Source of the DNA: Canna indica
Lineage: Eukaryota > Streptophyta > Magnoliopsida > Zingiberales > Cannaceae
NCBI GenBank assembly: GCA_034359265.1
Contig: CP136892.1
Location: 84,126,001 to 84,190,000 of the forward strand
Reading direction: 5' to 3'
Length of the DNA: 64,000 nt
A program made the position numbers and the translations under genes. The stretch's first letter is position 1. Each line of letters opens with the position of its first letter. This document shows, in pieces, positions 35,716 through 59,500 of the stretch. The notes beneath the pieces are model-generated. The model did no database searches and had not been told where the DNA came from. It was given only the letters and a program-made list of their open reading frames with translations.

Positions 35716-36813
35716 TAAAATAAAATTGTGAAATTTAGTGTTAAGCGTCGGTTGCACGAGAAGAAAACTTAGTCCAACATTTTTTTCTCTTAATTATATT
35801 TTAATAGACAAGTAAAGCAACGCATATAATATTATTAGCTCACTATGGAATACTGCTTACCACTTCTCATCACTCAAACTTAAGCTAGATGAGTCATGAG
35901 TGGTCGATGACTCAATGTTGTATTTGGCATGGGATAGAAAAATTAGTGTCCTTAGCGTGAACAAGGTTATTAATCTATAAAATTCATAAAAAGATTCTTT
36001 GGGATTTAATTCTTTTACCCATGTTTAAGCAAAAAATCTGTTCAGAGGAGAAGGAAACGTAACTAGTGTCGGCATAAGATGCCTAGCTTTCCATCAGCAT
36101 ACGCTGAGAAAACATTCCATAATCTATTCACTCCAAATCTTTAATTGCAACTAAACAATATTAAACTAATTGGCTATTTTGTTACCTATATAAAATCTAA
36201 TTAACATCTCCCAACTTTGACCAGATGGGTAAAAGAGCCTAAAAGGAGTCATTAGATGTAGGTAGGTCGATTTGACCAGGTTTGAGTTCTTGATCCATTT
36301 AAATTTGATATTAAACTTGACCGAATCCAACCATTAAATTACGTCAAATTGCAAAGCAAAGCGCTTGTTTCGACTTACTGACCCATTTTGTTGGGTCTTT
36401 AATTATTGCATGCCATAGTTTCTTTTTCTTCATTAAACAGGAGGAACAAAAAATTTGAAGCCGCCTTCACAGTTCACACCGAGATCAGCGGCTTCATCTT
36501 ACTCACAGGTTGCACCCGACGAACAACCTTATCCTTCAACATTTACGACCAGAGAAAATAAAAGTCAAAATATTTATTTTAATTATATTTTTTAATTCAA
36601 TCTCTTGGCCGCCTGGCTTACCATGTCCACTTTATTGTGTTATTTTTAGGAAAAAAATAATGTATCTAATTCCAACTATAAGTAAATTAATGAATCTAAT
36701 CAAACTTTTAATTCGGATCAATTTTAACTTGACATTTTCAATTAAACATAATTTATATCTTGCCGCCAAATTACAATTAATGAAACCGTTAGTTGTACAC
36801 GTGATATCCTAGT
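35716..36813. other. Intergenic region without recognised gene
   Basis: AT-rich DNA between two foldback elements. Open frame 36510-36812 is Ile/Asn/Lys-rich and looks random. Confidence 0.5.
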
Positions 36814-37085
36814 CAACTAATATATTATTTTTTAATACTCATGTACATAAGTCGACAATTGAAAATTTCAAAATACATTCTCATCCGAACTCCCACAATA
36901 TTCGCTTAGTAATATGACTTGACAATCTGACTGTGACATTATGTCATATTGTCAAGTTATATTAGTAAGAAAATAGTAAGAGAGTTCGAATGTGGATGAA
37001 TGCCGATTAAGGATTATATATATATTTTTAAAATTTTCGATAACTAATTTGTGTATGTGAGTATTAAAAACTAATATATTAGTTG
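36814..37085. mobile_element. Well-preserved foldback MITE, 272 bp
   Basis: Begins CAACTAATATATTATTTTTT and ends with its near-perfect inverted copy (...AAAAACTAATATATTAGTTG). Pairing continues through AATACTCA.GTACA, ATTTTC.AAA, CATTC.CATCCGAAC/CCACATTCGAACT and CTTGACAAT.TGAC to a central palindrome near 36950. The whole element could fold into one hairpin. No ORF. Confidence 0.82.
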
Positions 37086-37096
37086 TTGTTTTTGAT

Positions 37097-37501
37097 TGAA
37101 GTCAGAGCGATGTGGTCCGATGCGTTTCCTGATCAGGTGCAACATCGATAGGAAGGGGGGACCTGCAAAAAATACTCCAACACTCAAGTAAAATTGAGTT
37201 CAAGGTAGAGGGAATAGAGATTAAAATCTAGGGTACTCGAGGAACGTCATATCCGTATATAATGTAGGATGAGAGATGTTTGACGATGATGATGTTCGAT
37301 AATTGTTGCTCAGAATCGATCGATGCTAATCTCGAAGATGTCGGGGCTCATAATTATAAATTCCTTGTAATCAATGAGGATAGAAATATCCTTGTATGAC
37401 CGGATGGAGCCCTATGCTAAGCCATATGGCTTGACTCGAGTTTGTTCATGAATGTAGTCGTTTCTGGGCCTAGTCTGACAGGACCCAAAAATAATAGTCC
37501 A
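37097..37501. repeat. Dispersed repeat, copy 2 (LTR- or TE-derived)
   Basis: Same order of blocks and same orientation as 29947-30338. It starts close to TGAAGTCAGAGCGATGTGG and ends near GGACCCAAAAATAATAGTCC. Non-coding. Confidence 0.65.
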
Positions 37502-37871
37502 GTACAATTGCTGATTGATATACCACGTCAGCAACTAATCGTTTGATTAATAATAATTTAATAATAAAATATAATTGGAGCAATTTAAGGATGAAATATA
37601 ATTGAAGTTAATTTAAAAATTTAAGTTAGACTCGATGTAAATTAAAAGTTATGCTAAACTAGTAAACTTTATCATAGTCTAACTTAGATTCACTAACTTT
37701 TTTTAGATTCAATGGAAATTAAAAATTGTGTTAAATTAGTTAATTTTACTATAATTTGACTTAGGTTCATTTTTTAATTATATTTTTATGGTCGGTTGTA
37801 TTGGGCTGTGAGAGGAGGCCAGTCGCAGGAATCTTCTAGCTAAACGAATACCAAGTCTTGGCCTCTTTGTG

Positions 37872-37879
37872 TATATAAA
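37872..37879 (+). promoter_or_regulatory. TATA box of the MGST3 gene
   Basis: TATATAAA about 98 bases upstream of the ATG at 37977, followed by a (GAA)n tract (37918-37948) in the leader. Confidence 0.7.
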
Positions 37880-37917
37880 GCGGTCGGGTTGGGTGTCAAC
37901 AGGGGAAGGCGGAGAGG

Positions 37918-37948
37918 GGAAGAAGAAGAAGAAGAAGAAGAAGAAGAA
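37918..37948 (+). repeat. (AAG)n microsatellite in the MGST3 5' UTR
   Basis: About ten AAG units about 30 bases before the start codon. Confidence 0.9.
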
Positions 37949-37976
37949 CTTGTGCCCGTGCGTGTGAGCAAGGGAG

Positions 37977-38722
37977 ATGGGAGTTACCTTGGAGATCCCG
38001 GCGGAGTACGGCTACGTGGTGGTGGTGCTCGTCTTGTACATCTTCTTCAACATCTGGATGGCCTTCCAAGTCGGCAAGGCTCGCCGGGAGTAAGACTACA
38101 ATTTCCCCACTCCGATTTGTACTCTTTGGATTCTTTTCTCTTGTTCTTCACCGATGGCGAAATTGCGTGCTTTTTGATTGAAGGTACAAGGTGTTCTATC
38201 CGACCCTCTACGCGGTCGAGTCGGAGAACAAGGACGCCAAGCTCTTCAACTGCGTCCAGGTCCTCTTTATACCTCAATTGAATGACTGGAAGCTTCCATC
38301 TGTTGCGCGATCTGATGCTTTGAAATATTTTATTTTTTGCTGTTGGCTGTGGCAGAGGGGGCACCAGAACTCGCTGGAGTCGATGCCGGTGTTCTTCACC
38401 ACGCTGCTGGTGGGCGGGCTTCAGCACCCCGTCATCGCGGCGGGGCTCGGCGCCTTGTACACGGTCGCCCGCTTCTTCTACTTCAAGGGCTACTCCACCG
38501 GGGTTCCCGAGAACCGCCTCAAGATCGGGTAATTTGTTTCGGGTCTCACGAGTATTCCTTTCTTCTCCTCGCCCACTTGTTTTTGCAGTGGAGACTCATT
38601 AAATCAAATTTCTATCATGTCTTCTTATATATATCAGGGGGCTCAACTTCTTGGCGTTGTTCGGGCTTACATTCCTAACGGCGGCGTTCGGGATCAGCCT
38701 CGTCCTGAGGGATTTGCTGTGA
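37977..38722 (+). CDS. MGST3: Microsomal glutathione S-transferase 3 (MAPEG family), four exons, 148 aa
   Basis: Exons 37977-38089, 38184-38259, 38356-38528 and 38638-38722. Phases 2, 0 and 2 at the junctions are consistent, with GT-AG sites throughout. The protein is a small four-helix membrane protein: MGVTLEIPAEYGYVVVVLVL starts helix 1, followed by FNIWMAFQVGKARREYKVFYPTLYA in short pieces, then the MAPEG core FNCVQRGHQNSLE, PVFFTTLLVGGLQHPV, YTVARFFYFKGYSTG and the C-terminal helix FLALFGLTFLTAAFGISLVL. The NxxQRxHxNxxE-type motif binds glutathione in this family. MGST3 proteins conjugate glutathione and reduce lipid hydroperoxides in ER membranes. Length equals that of other plant MGST3 proteins. 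Confidence 0.95.
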
Positions 38723-39536
38723 TTTCCGTCTCATATGGATCGTGTGATCTGGGTTGTTGCAAGCAATAACTACTCGAGTGTTGTTTGCACTTGCCTTACT
38801 CTGTAGTACTTGGTGCTTGGATGTTCACTGTAAAAGCATCAGGAATAAAGCATACTTTGTTTACTTCTCTTGTAATGACTTGGAATTGAAGGTTGGAATT
38901 GGATGATACTTTACTTGGTTCAGCCTTCAAGTACAAACTGGAGGCCTGGAATCGAAGAGAGAAGTCAACGCACAAGGGGTATCGTTTTTCTTAATCAATT
39001 GCGTGTCTTCGACCTTGCAGTCAAGGTCATTCACTTTAATTACTATGCAAATCTGGTCAAACAAGTTGCATCCAGTTGCTGCATGTTTAATATGAAATAT
39101 CTTAGCATGCACATACGCAAAGAGTTAAATTGCAAACATTGGAGAACTGTTTATCAAAGTAGTTTCCCATGTTACGCAAACAAATTATTTAAAAACGCCC
39201 AATTCAAGCAAAGACGCAAATACACACTACAAAATGATAATGGCTTGGCAATCACTAGGGATCGAGCAAGAAAATCTTCTTCTATACTATCCTTAATTTG
39301 TGTTTTTCTTTTAAATCAGAAATAGACACAGAAACTCGAGCATAATTCCAAGCTCTATGAGATGCTCCTGGGTATTATGTACAAGTCTCAAGAGAAAAGA
39401 AAGATTAGATCTGGCAGTACTTAACTGTAGCTACAATTTCATTCGAAGAGCTAAGTAAACTGTCATCTCACCTTGTATTTTTGTATACCTAAGTGACTTA
39501 TTATCAGAAAATGAATGGTAGTTTCTTTTGGTCTAC
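38723..39536. other. Convergent intergenic region between MGST3 and HRD3
   Basis: Holds the two facing 3' UTRs (MGST3 forward, HRD3 reverse). The open frame 38903-39325 has no family resemblance and is probably chance. Confidence 0.55.
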
Positions 39537-52104
<12,568 letters not shown>

Positions 52105-52601
52105 CGCGAGTTGCGGGATTGGGGATGTTTGCGGGGAGTCGCCGGCGAAGGTGATATTTTTTGAAGGACCCTGATGCGACGACGAATCAAATTTGATGAA
52201 CGACGGATAGTGAAGTACGTGGAAGATCTGACGGCTTCTGTTAATCATAACACGTGGAAGCGAAGCGGGTCGGGTAAAGCGTTCGCATGCTCTTGCGACA
52301 GGAACAGAAGGCAGTTATAGGGGCCAGGCTGCACCCGTGACATTACGAGCTGCTGCGCCCGCGTCAATCGAGTAACCCTAACCCTACTTATTTCACCCCT
52401 ATCTCGCTCCCGTTCCAAAATGCGCTCATCTCTCGCTCGATCAATTGCCTCACTGGGAATTGGGGGAATCCAACCCCGACCCATCGTCTACCTCCCCAAC
52501 CTCAATCCCCAATTCTCCCCCAAATCCAGACCCCACTGCGTCGCGTTTGCCCATCGCACCGACCAAGAGAGATCGCAACCTAGCGAGCGAGCCCATCGTC
52601 C
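52105..52601. promoter_or_regulatory. Shared divergent promoter of HRD3 (-) and GeBP-like (+) genes
   Basis: 497 bases separate the two start codons on opposite strands, and both 5' UTRs and core promoters must lie in this space. No clear TATA box for either gene. The sequence is moderately GC-rich with CCCAATTCCC-like and AACCCTAACCCTA motifs (about 52374-52386), the latter resembling the plant telo-box of housekeeping promoters. Confidence 0.6.
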
Positions 52602-53735
52602 ATGGCCACCCCCACCTCGACCCCGACTCCACCCGCCCTAGCGCACATCGAGCCCTCAACTGCCGCTGCTCCCCCGCGCAAACTTCCCATCAAGCGCAAG
52701 AAGACTCCCCAGCCACCTTCCCTTGGCGCACAACCTTCCCTCACCTCCACCGACCCTCTCCTCGCCTCCTCCACCTCCGGTCTCCCCACACTTGCCACCC
52801 CAGACCACGCCCTCGACGACGAGGACGAGGACGATGACTACGGCACTGGCGAGGATGACGAATCGCCTGCCGCTCCCGCGCCTATCGACGTGAACTCCGC
52901 CGCCGCAGCGACGGCAGTTGCTCCTCCCTTCCGGTTCCAGCGGGTGTGGTCGGAGTCTGACGAGATCCGGTTCCTGCAAGGGCTGCTCGGGTGCTGGTCG
53001 CAGGGCCTCGTCTTTCCCCGCGACCTCAACATCTTCTTTGATCGTTTCTCCGAACCTATGCCGCAGCCCTACACGCGGTCGCAGCTCTCGGAAAAGTTGC
53101 GCCGCCTCCGGAAGAAGTACCGCGTCACATCCGCGCGCGTTGCCCGCGGTCAGGATCCCACCCGCCTCGCCCCCCACGACCGCGACGTGTTCCACCTCTG
53201 TACCCGCCTCTGGGATCCCTCCTACGCCGCCTCCTCCCCTTTCTCGTCCTCGGAAGGGATGGTCACCGGTGGCAGCGGAAACAAGCGTCGCCGACCCAAC
53301 CCTCGCACCCCCTCTGCCCGCGCTCGCGCCGAGTCCACGCCTTCCCCTCTTTCAGTGCTGCCGCCTCCCCCGGCCTTGCTCCCTCCTCTCCCTCCTGATG
53401 AGAAGGTGGGTTGCGCCATGGATGGGACCGCCGTGAATGAACTGCGAGTTGGGTTGGAGAAGGAGGTAAAGCAGGAGATGCCTCTGCCGGAGATAGAGGG
53501 AGACAAGGCTGCTGTCAAGGACGCGCCAAAACATCCTCTAGGCAAAACCATATTGGATGTATTTGATTCGTGTCTAAAAGAGCTCAAGGCAGCTGTGGCT
53601 ATCCCTGGCAGTTCTACATCCAGCGCCACTGAGAAGAATAGCTTGGAGAACAAATGGAGGGAGCTGCGGATCTCCGAGTTGGATGTGGTGGCTCGTCGAT
53701 TGAGGTTGATTCTAGAGAACGCCTTGCAGAATTGA
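52602..53735 (+). CDS. GeBP/STOREKEEPER-like (DUF573) transcription regulator, intronless, 377 aa
   Basis: Single exon, which is usual for this family. Order: Pro/Ala/Thr-rich N-terminus with a basic KRKK patch (31-34), an acidic run (about 71-87), then the DUF573 domain (about 110-206): FRFQRVWSESDEIRFLQGL, FPRDLNIFFDRFSE, YTRSQLSEKLRRLRKKYRV and DRDVFHLCTRLWDP. A basic NKRRRP segment and Pro-rich linker follow. The C-terminus (WRELRISELDVVARRLRLIL) is a helical, leucine-zipper-like segment. GeBP-family proteins are plant-specific nuclear DNA-binding regulators linked to trichome, cytokinin and stress responses; the target genes here are unknown. The ATG is the first in frame after a short leader. 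Confidence 0.93.
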   Translation: MATPTSTPTPPALAHIEPSTAAAPPRKLPIKRKKTPQPPSLGAQPSLTSTDPLLASSTSGLPTLATPDHALDDEDEDDDYGTGEDDESPAAPAPIDVNSAAAATAVAPPFRFQRVWSESDEIRFLQGLLGCWSQGLVFPRDLNIFFDRFSEPMPQPYTRSQLSEKLRRLRKKYRVTSARVARGQDPTRLAPHDRDVFHLCTRLWDPSYAASSPFSSSEGMVTGGSGNKRRRPNPRTPSARARAESTPSPLSVLPPPPALLPPLPPDEKVGCAMDGTAVNELRVGLEKEVKQEMPLPEIEGDKAAVKDAPKHPLGKTILDVFDSCLKELKAAVAIPGSSTSSATEKNSLENKWRELRISELDVVARRLRLILENALQN

Positions 53736-56566
53736 ATTGCATGCACGAATAGTTGGTACAACGGAGAACCAAATGAGATTCCCATCCGTTGGTTTGTGCT
53801 TTAAAGTTTAAACTTCCACTAATGCTCATTTATGCTTTGCTTTTTTCGTATGTACATCTTCTTGCCATGTGTAGGTCCGTCTTTTTTATTGATGTTGAGA
53901 TGTAGCTTTTGTGCTTGTAATGGAATCTAAATTTGCATGATCATGTGTATTAATCCAATTGATGTTTAGCTCATTTTTATTATGTCCAGTCAATCTTGTT
54001 TTATCTTTTATGCCTTCTATGTTCTATAATTTCCTTCACATGGAAACATATCATTTTCTTAAGTCAACATGGAAGTATGATGTACTGATAAAACTAAACT
54101 GGGCTACAATCTGTTGAACCTCACAAAATATAAACCTCAAAAGAGATGAGTAATTGTCTTCGTAGAAGTTGGAACTTATTGCATGTATTGGATTTGTGCT
54201 GTAATTTTAGATGAAGCCTATTTGCTCCAATACAATACATGAGTCAATTGATTTTAGGAATTTGGTTGTCTTTCTTGTGTACAAATACACTATATTGGAG
54301 TGTAACATATTTCTACAGCTTTGTGCAAATATGTCTATAAATGGGCAGTTTATCTCTTCATGAGCCCCATAACTAATATTTCTTCTATAATTTTTGTAAC
54401 TTCGCTACAAGAGCTTCACAGTGTAGGATAACATGCATCTATAATAATGTTAATTAGGTAGCACTGCATCACCATACTTGTGTATGTGCCTTTTAAAAGA
54501 AGCATTTCCCAGTAGGATGTAGAATGCAATGATATATATATATGCATATGATTCATCTAAGATTAACTGTTTTTTGGTCTTAAGTCCGACCTAGTAAAGC
54601 ATTTTTAATTTAGCCTTTGGTTGCCCTGGAAATAAGCTGGGAGATCATTGGGATTTTTCATTATTCGATAAGTGGATCAAGCACCTTTTGTTGAATAATT
54701 TTGGTTACTAATATCTGCACTGAAGTCTAGTTGCTGTTTGTTGTCATGTCTTTATTGTTTTAGTAACTGTTCACTGCAAGAAAACACACTGCTCTGGGGT
54801 TTGAAAAAGAGATAACAAGCACATAATTTGCATTTATCATTCGATCAATTTGCTTGTGCAAGAACAGATGCAGATTATGTGGTTAAGGATTATTAAATTG
54901 CTGATGACTATTTGCCTGATTCAAAATTTCAAATGGCTGGTGATCTATTCCAGTTAGTAGATCATGCTGCTTCGTTGAATTTGTCAAACATTGCCAATTA
55001 TATATTAGTCAAGAATCTGATTTATACATATGCGCTTGCACGCACACAAATATACTTGCCTATTCTCAGTCTGATTAATTATTATTATTTGTATGAGTTG
55101 TTTCTACTGGTGTCTGTAATGTGTTATCCAAGAAAACTATTTTGCTTGTTACCTTGGTTGTATGGTTGTATCTTAAATGTAAGAGAGACTTTGCCTGCCT
55201 TGCATTGCTCTAATTTTATCTGATAATATCCAAATAATACCTCACCGATAAATGTTAGGCTGCCTTGCATTGCTCCTCGGCAAGGCAGTAAATATCTTCT
55301 TGTACACTCTCAATATTGTGTCAAAGAGCAATTGACGGCTAATTTGGCTCGCTAATTTTATATGTTTCCGAAGGCTTAGGCAAAGACGGACTATAAAATA
55401 TCTTTTTGAGCTCGGATATTATGGTTATTACCTGTTCGCATTTAGTTAAACAATATATTTATTTTCTTTTGGAAAAAAAAGTAGATGATATAAGTTATGT
55501 ATCATATAGCTTAAGCTATATTTTCACAAATTACTTTAGCTACAAATGTCGTATGGTCTTCTGTGGAGGCAATATATTAATTTAAAATATCAGTAAGAAT
55601 ATAATGAGTTTTTGTACACCAACAACATACTTCAGACTTCGGCCATATGATAAATGAAAAATGATAATTCTAATCCATCCTATTAATAAGGTCTTTCTAT
55701 GTGACCGTAATGTATTTGAAATACTTCATTGATTCGTTTTTTTACTTGATCATAGGATATCATATCAATTTATTTTTTTTATAATTTATGCATCAAAGAA
55801 ATAAAAAATTGGAATTCCTTATCCTATCTTTTTCTATCCATTGAAACAAATATTTCCTAATATCAGTAAATATCCCATATAAATTAATCTAATATCTTTT
55901 TTTGATTCGTCGAGAAGAGGGCTAAACTTTGTAAATAAAGATTCAAATGTAGAAATCATACTTGCTCGTGGAGACGACGGAACTTTTAAGAAACAAAAAG
56001 TATAAAAAATGTATTTCGTGCCTTTAACCGTGTACTTCTCGTGAAGAGAACAACCGCTGACTTAAAAACGAACAAAAAACTTTTCCTTAACCTGTGTAGT
56101 AGTGAAAGGAACAATGACAATGTTCGGATTCAAACAAGTGTCAACAACAGCAACAAATGTCGTCTATGGATATTTTAAAATTTAAAATATAGTAGTTAAG
56201 CTTGCGCGATTTTATCTCCACACGATCTCCAATTAATAACACTCAAGCAAAAGAACAATTCCAACTTGTTACATTTTCCTCATAATTAGTAAGTATGCAA
56301 TACAACAGGGAAATAGATATGGAAATAGGCGCTTGCACCTTGGCGTGGTAACAAAATTTCATGGTGTTAACTCCACATAGGCAAAGAGGTTGTGAGAACA
56401 TCTACAGCTGCAAGATAACAAAAATAATAAACCAAATTACTTGAGTTTGAAAATGGGGTCTTTTTGGTTATCAACAATTTGATATCAGAAATTCTAATGA
56501 CACGAATATAACTGCAGATTATCCGAGGTAATTAAATTCAAACAGATTGTTACCTATGCAACAGCA
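53736..56566. other. Convergent intergenic region between GeBP-like and DHS genes
   Basis: Includes both 3' UTRs. Duplicated phrase GCCTTGCATTGCTC occurs at about 55196 and 55262. The open frame 54912-55223 is hydrophobic but unrelated to anything I know. A 55660-55870 stretch with AATCCATCC...GGAATTCCTTATCC-like ends may be a decayed MITE. Confidence 0.45.
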
Positions 56567-59500
56567 TCAAGATATAGTGCTACTTCTTTCCTGAAACTTT
56601 CTAGCAAATGTCGCAGCAGTCAGTAGGGGAAATGCAATAGTTGCATCGCAATGAACCTGTTAGGTTTTAATGGACACAGAAAATTAGATATGCCAAAATG
56701 AAACTGTTACAGATAAAATTTCAGAACCTTAATATGAGTCCTTTTACAGAAGAAAAATCCGATTGATTCATAGCATAATCCACAAATTATGCGCAACTGA
56801 AGACACATCAATTTCTTAGATGCACTAAAACGGAACAGAATGGTGTTTATTTATCATTGTAAAAATCTGATTCTCTCTTCTCAAATTGGATGCAGCACCA
56901 AACAAGTCACCTCTCGGATGTCTTGCTTAAGCCTCTCACAAATTATCCTAGACTACCAAGATTCTCTTCTTGTGCCCAGAATTCCTTTCCTTATTTTTAT
57001 AAATATTTATGGATTTTTTTGTTGCAATTTTATCATGATTACTAAGCTGTTTAGATCAAGGTTTAACCTAATTGTAATTTTATGGAAGCTGACAAGCGGC
57101 GAGATGACGATTGATGTTGTCGAAGGCAACAAGTGGCGAGACAACGATTGATATTGTTGAAGCCAACGAGTGGTAAGAGGGGACAACAACAAGTCATAAC
57201 CCTTTATTCTGCCTCTAGAATTATCGTTAAACTTTATTGGAGGGGATATTTTTGATAAACTTGAACTTGGGATTTTCTTCATATTATCATGTTAACACTC
57301 GCTTGACCTTCCTTATCCTATTAATTAAACTTGAATTATCATTCAATTTGACTTTTATGGTTGCTTTGTTCCAGTTCTTGTAACATTTACTCTATCATCA
57401 TCGCCTGGTTGTGTTTATTCCTGTTGCACAACCTTCTGGGGAATATCTAGCATTAGAGGGAGTTGACCCTAGATGGGTCATGACATCTCTACTTGTCTGT
57501 GAGAGAGTTTTCAATTTTTGACTGCCATACAACTATTTTAAGCATCAAAGTGATTTTAGTCATTCTGGCTAGCATCTCACTTATCAATCTGATGGCTTGA
57601 ACTGAAAAGGCATGCTTGCAAAGGTTTAAGAGTCGACCAAGAATCTTTTTTGGTCATTGGTGAAGCCAACTAGAAGCCGAAATGACATCAAACCCTTTCT
57701 CTACCTCCCTAGTAAGTCTTCTAGTTTCCCTGTGAGCATGAATTAACCAACTCCCCTTGCCTAGTCAAGGGTGTATAAGTTTCATCCACATATTCAACTT
57801 TCATAAAGTGGTTTTAGCTTTAGTATCAAACAGTATTGCTTTTTAATCTTCATGGTTGCAAATATTGCAAATTGTTTTTATTATTTACTCACACATCCAG
57901 CATAATATCCTTTGAATGATAATAACTGTATATACATCTCAGTTTCCATCAAATTCAAAAAGTACTTTAAGCACAACAATTTGTCATTAAAAAATCCAAT
58001 TTTAGATTTCTGTCTCAATCCAATAGGCATATGATAGCCAATTCATTGGATGTCTACTTTAACCATCCTGATTACCTACCAAAAATTTCCTATTCAATCC
58101 CCCCTTCCTCTAGGAGCCTATAGCATTTGAAAGAAGGCTGCTAAGATGCTTGTTCTTTTTATAGCATATGGAGAGCTACTCTCGGTAGTCAAGCTCATAG
58201 CACGGCTCATTGGTTAATGTACTCAATAAGTTGATGATTGTGATTTATTATGATTTGTGATATGTTTATTCTAAATTGGTAACAAAAAGTATGTCAATCA
58301 TCAACCATTACCTAGCTAACAAAATTTTACTTGAACCAATTAATCAAGCAACCACTTGATATCATAATGTCTTTAAAACCTCCTTGTGATTATCTATCAA
58401 ATACTACAATCTCACCTTAGAGCCACTTCAAGTCAGTAGCCCAAACCCATTGTTGTAATTTATTAACTACCTTCTCATTCCTAAACTGGCTAATCTGCAA
58501 GCACTAATGCAGTAATCAACAAAATAACTCCCTAATCTTCTCTTGATCTCATATAATTACCCAAGAACACATTTGATTCCATTCTTTACAGTTTACACGC
58601 CTAATAAAGCATTCTCCTATAATTGATTAAACTGGTAAGTGGTAACAAAGCTTCTTTCCAGATTTCCATTATTTGCATTCCCTGGAAGCAGCACCTATGC
58701 ACAAAATCTAAAAACAAACTAAATAAAAAAAAGAAGTTATCGACATGTTCTACCCAGAAAACATGCAATTAACAAAACAACCACAAAAACAGTACAGCCA
58801 TGAGCCCATGACAGCAAAACCAACACAAGAAAATTGCAGCTTTGGAAGCCATCCAGAAGAAATTCATGAACCATGACTGCATGAGGTATTATTAATACTT
58901 ATATTATGCCAAAAGAACAGGAGAAGAAAAAGGTTAAAAAATGAATGGAGAAGAAAGAATAAGAAACATACTTTGATCGTCTTTGCAGAACCTTTTATTT
59001 TTCCCCATGAAATTGCCTCATCAGGCTGTGCTCCAGAATCACTTCCATCAAATTCTTGTGCAGTGTTGATATAGACAGCATAATCAGCACCATTCCGAAA
59101 CATGTTGGCATTACAAATATGGTGCTTTGGGAGGCCCCCACCAAGTATAATGACCCCAGTCTTTCTTGGACCCACATGTATGGCTTCTCCATTCATTGCT
59201 CGTATATCTGCATGATGAAATGTCAGCAAGCAAGATGCAAGCAAGATGCAAGCAAAAAACAATGATTGACTATGAAAGAAAATACCTTGCACAATATCAA
59301 CGAGTAAACCAGGGTTCCGGACTGAGTGGCAGTATAACATATCCCCCAATGACCCATCAGTCAATGCCGGGCAATAGACAGAAACACCATTCTAATCAAG
59401 TTACATGGTTTAGAAGTAAATAAATATGCTGACTAGAAGCATGGAAAAGTAAACATAGAAGTATTGCTATTAAATACATAAGTTGGACTATCTGAAATTA

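Noticed and set aside
52105..52248. Upstream in-frame ATG extending HRD3 by 48 residues
   Set aside because: It would bury the clear signal peptide. The later ATG at 52104 fits a secreted/ER protein.
54912..55223. 103-aa hydrophobic forward frame
   Set aside because: No family resemblance, AT-rich, no splice or promoter support.
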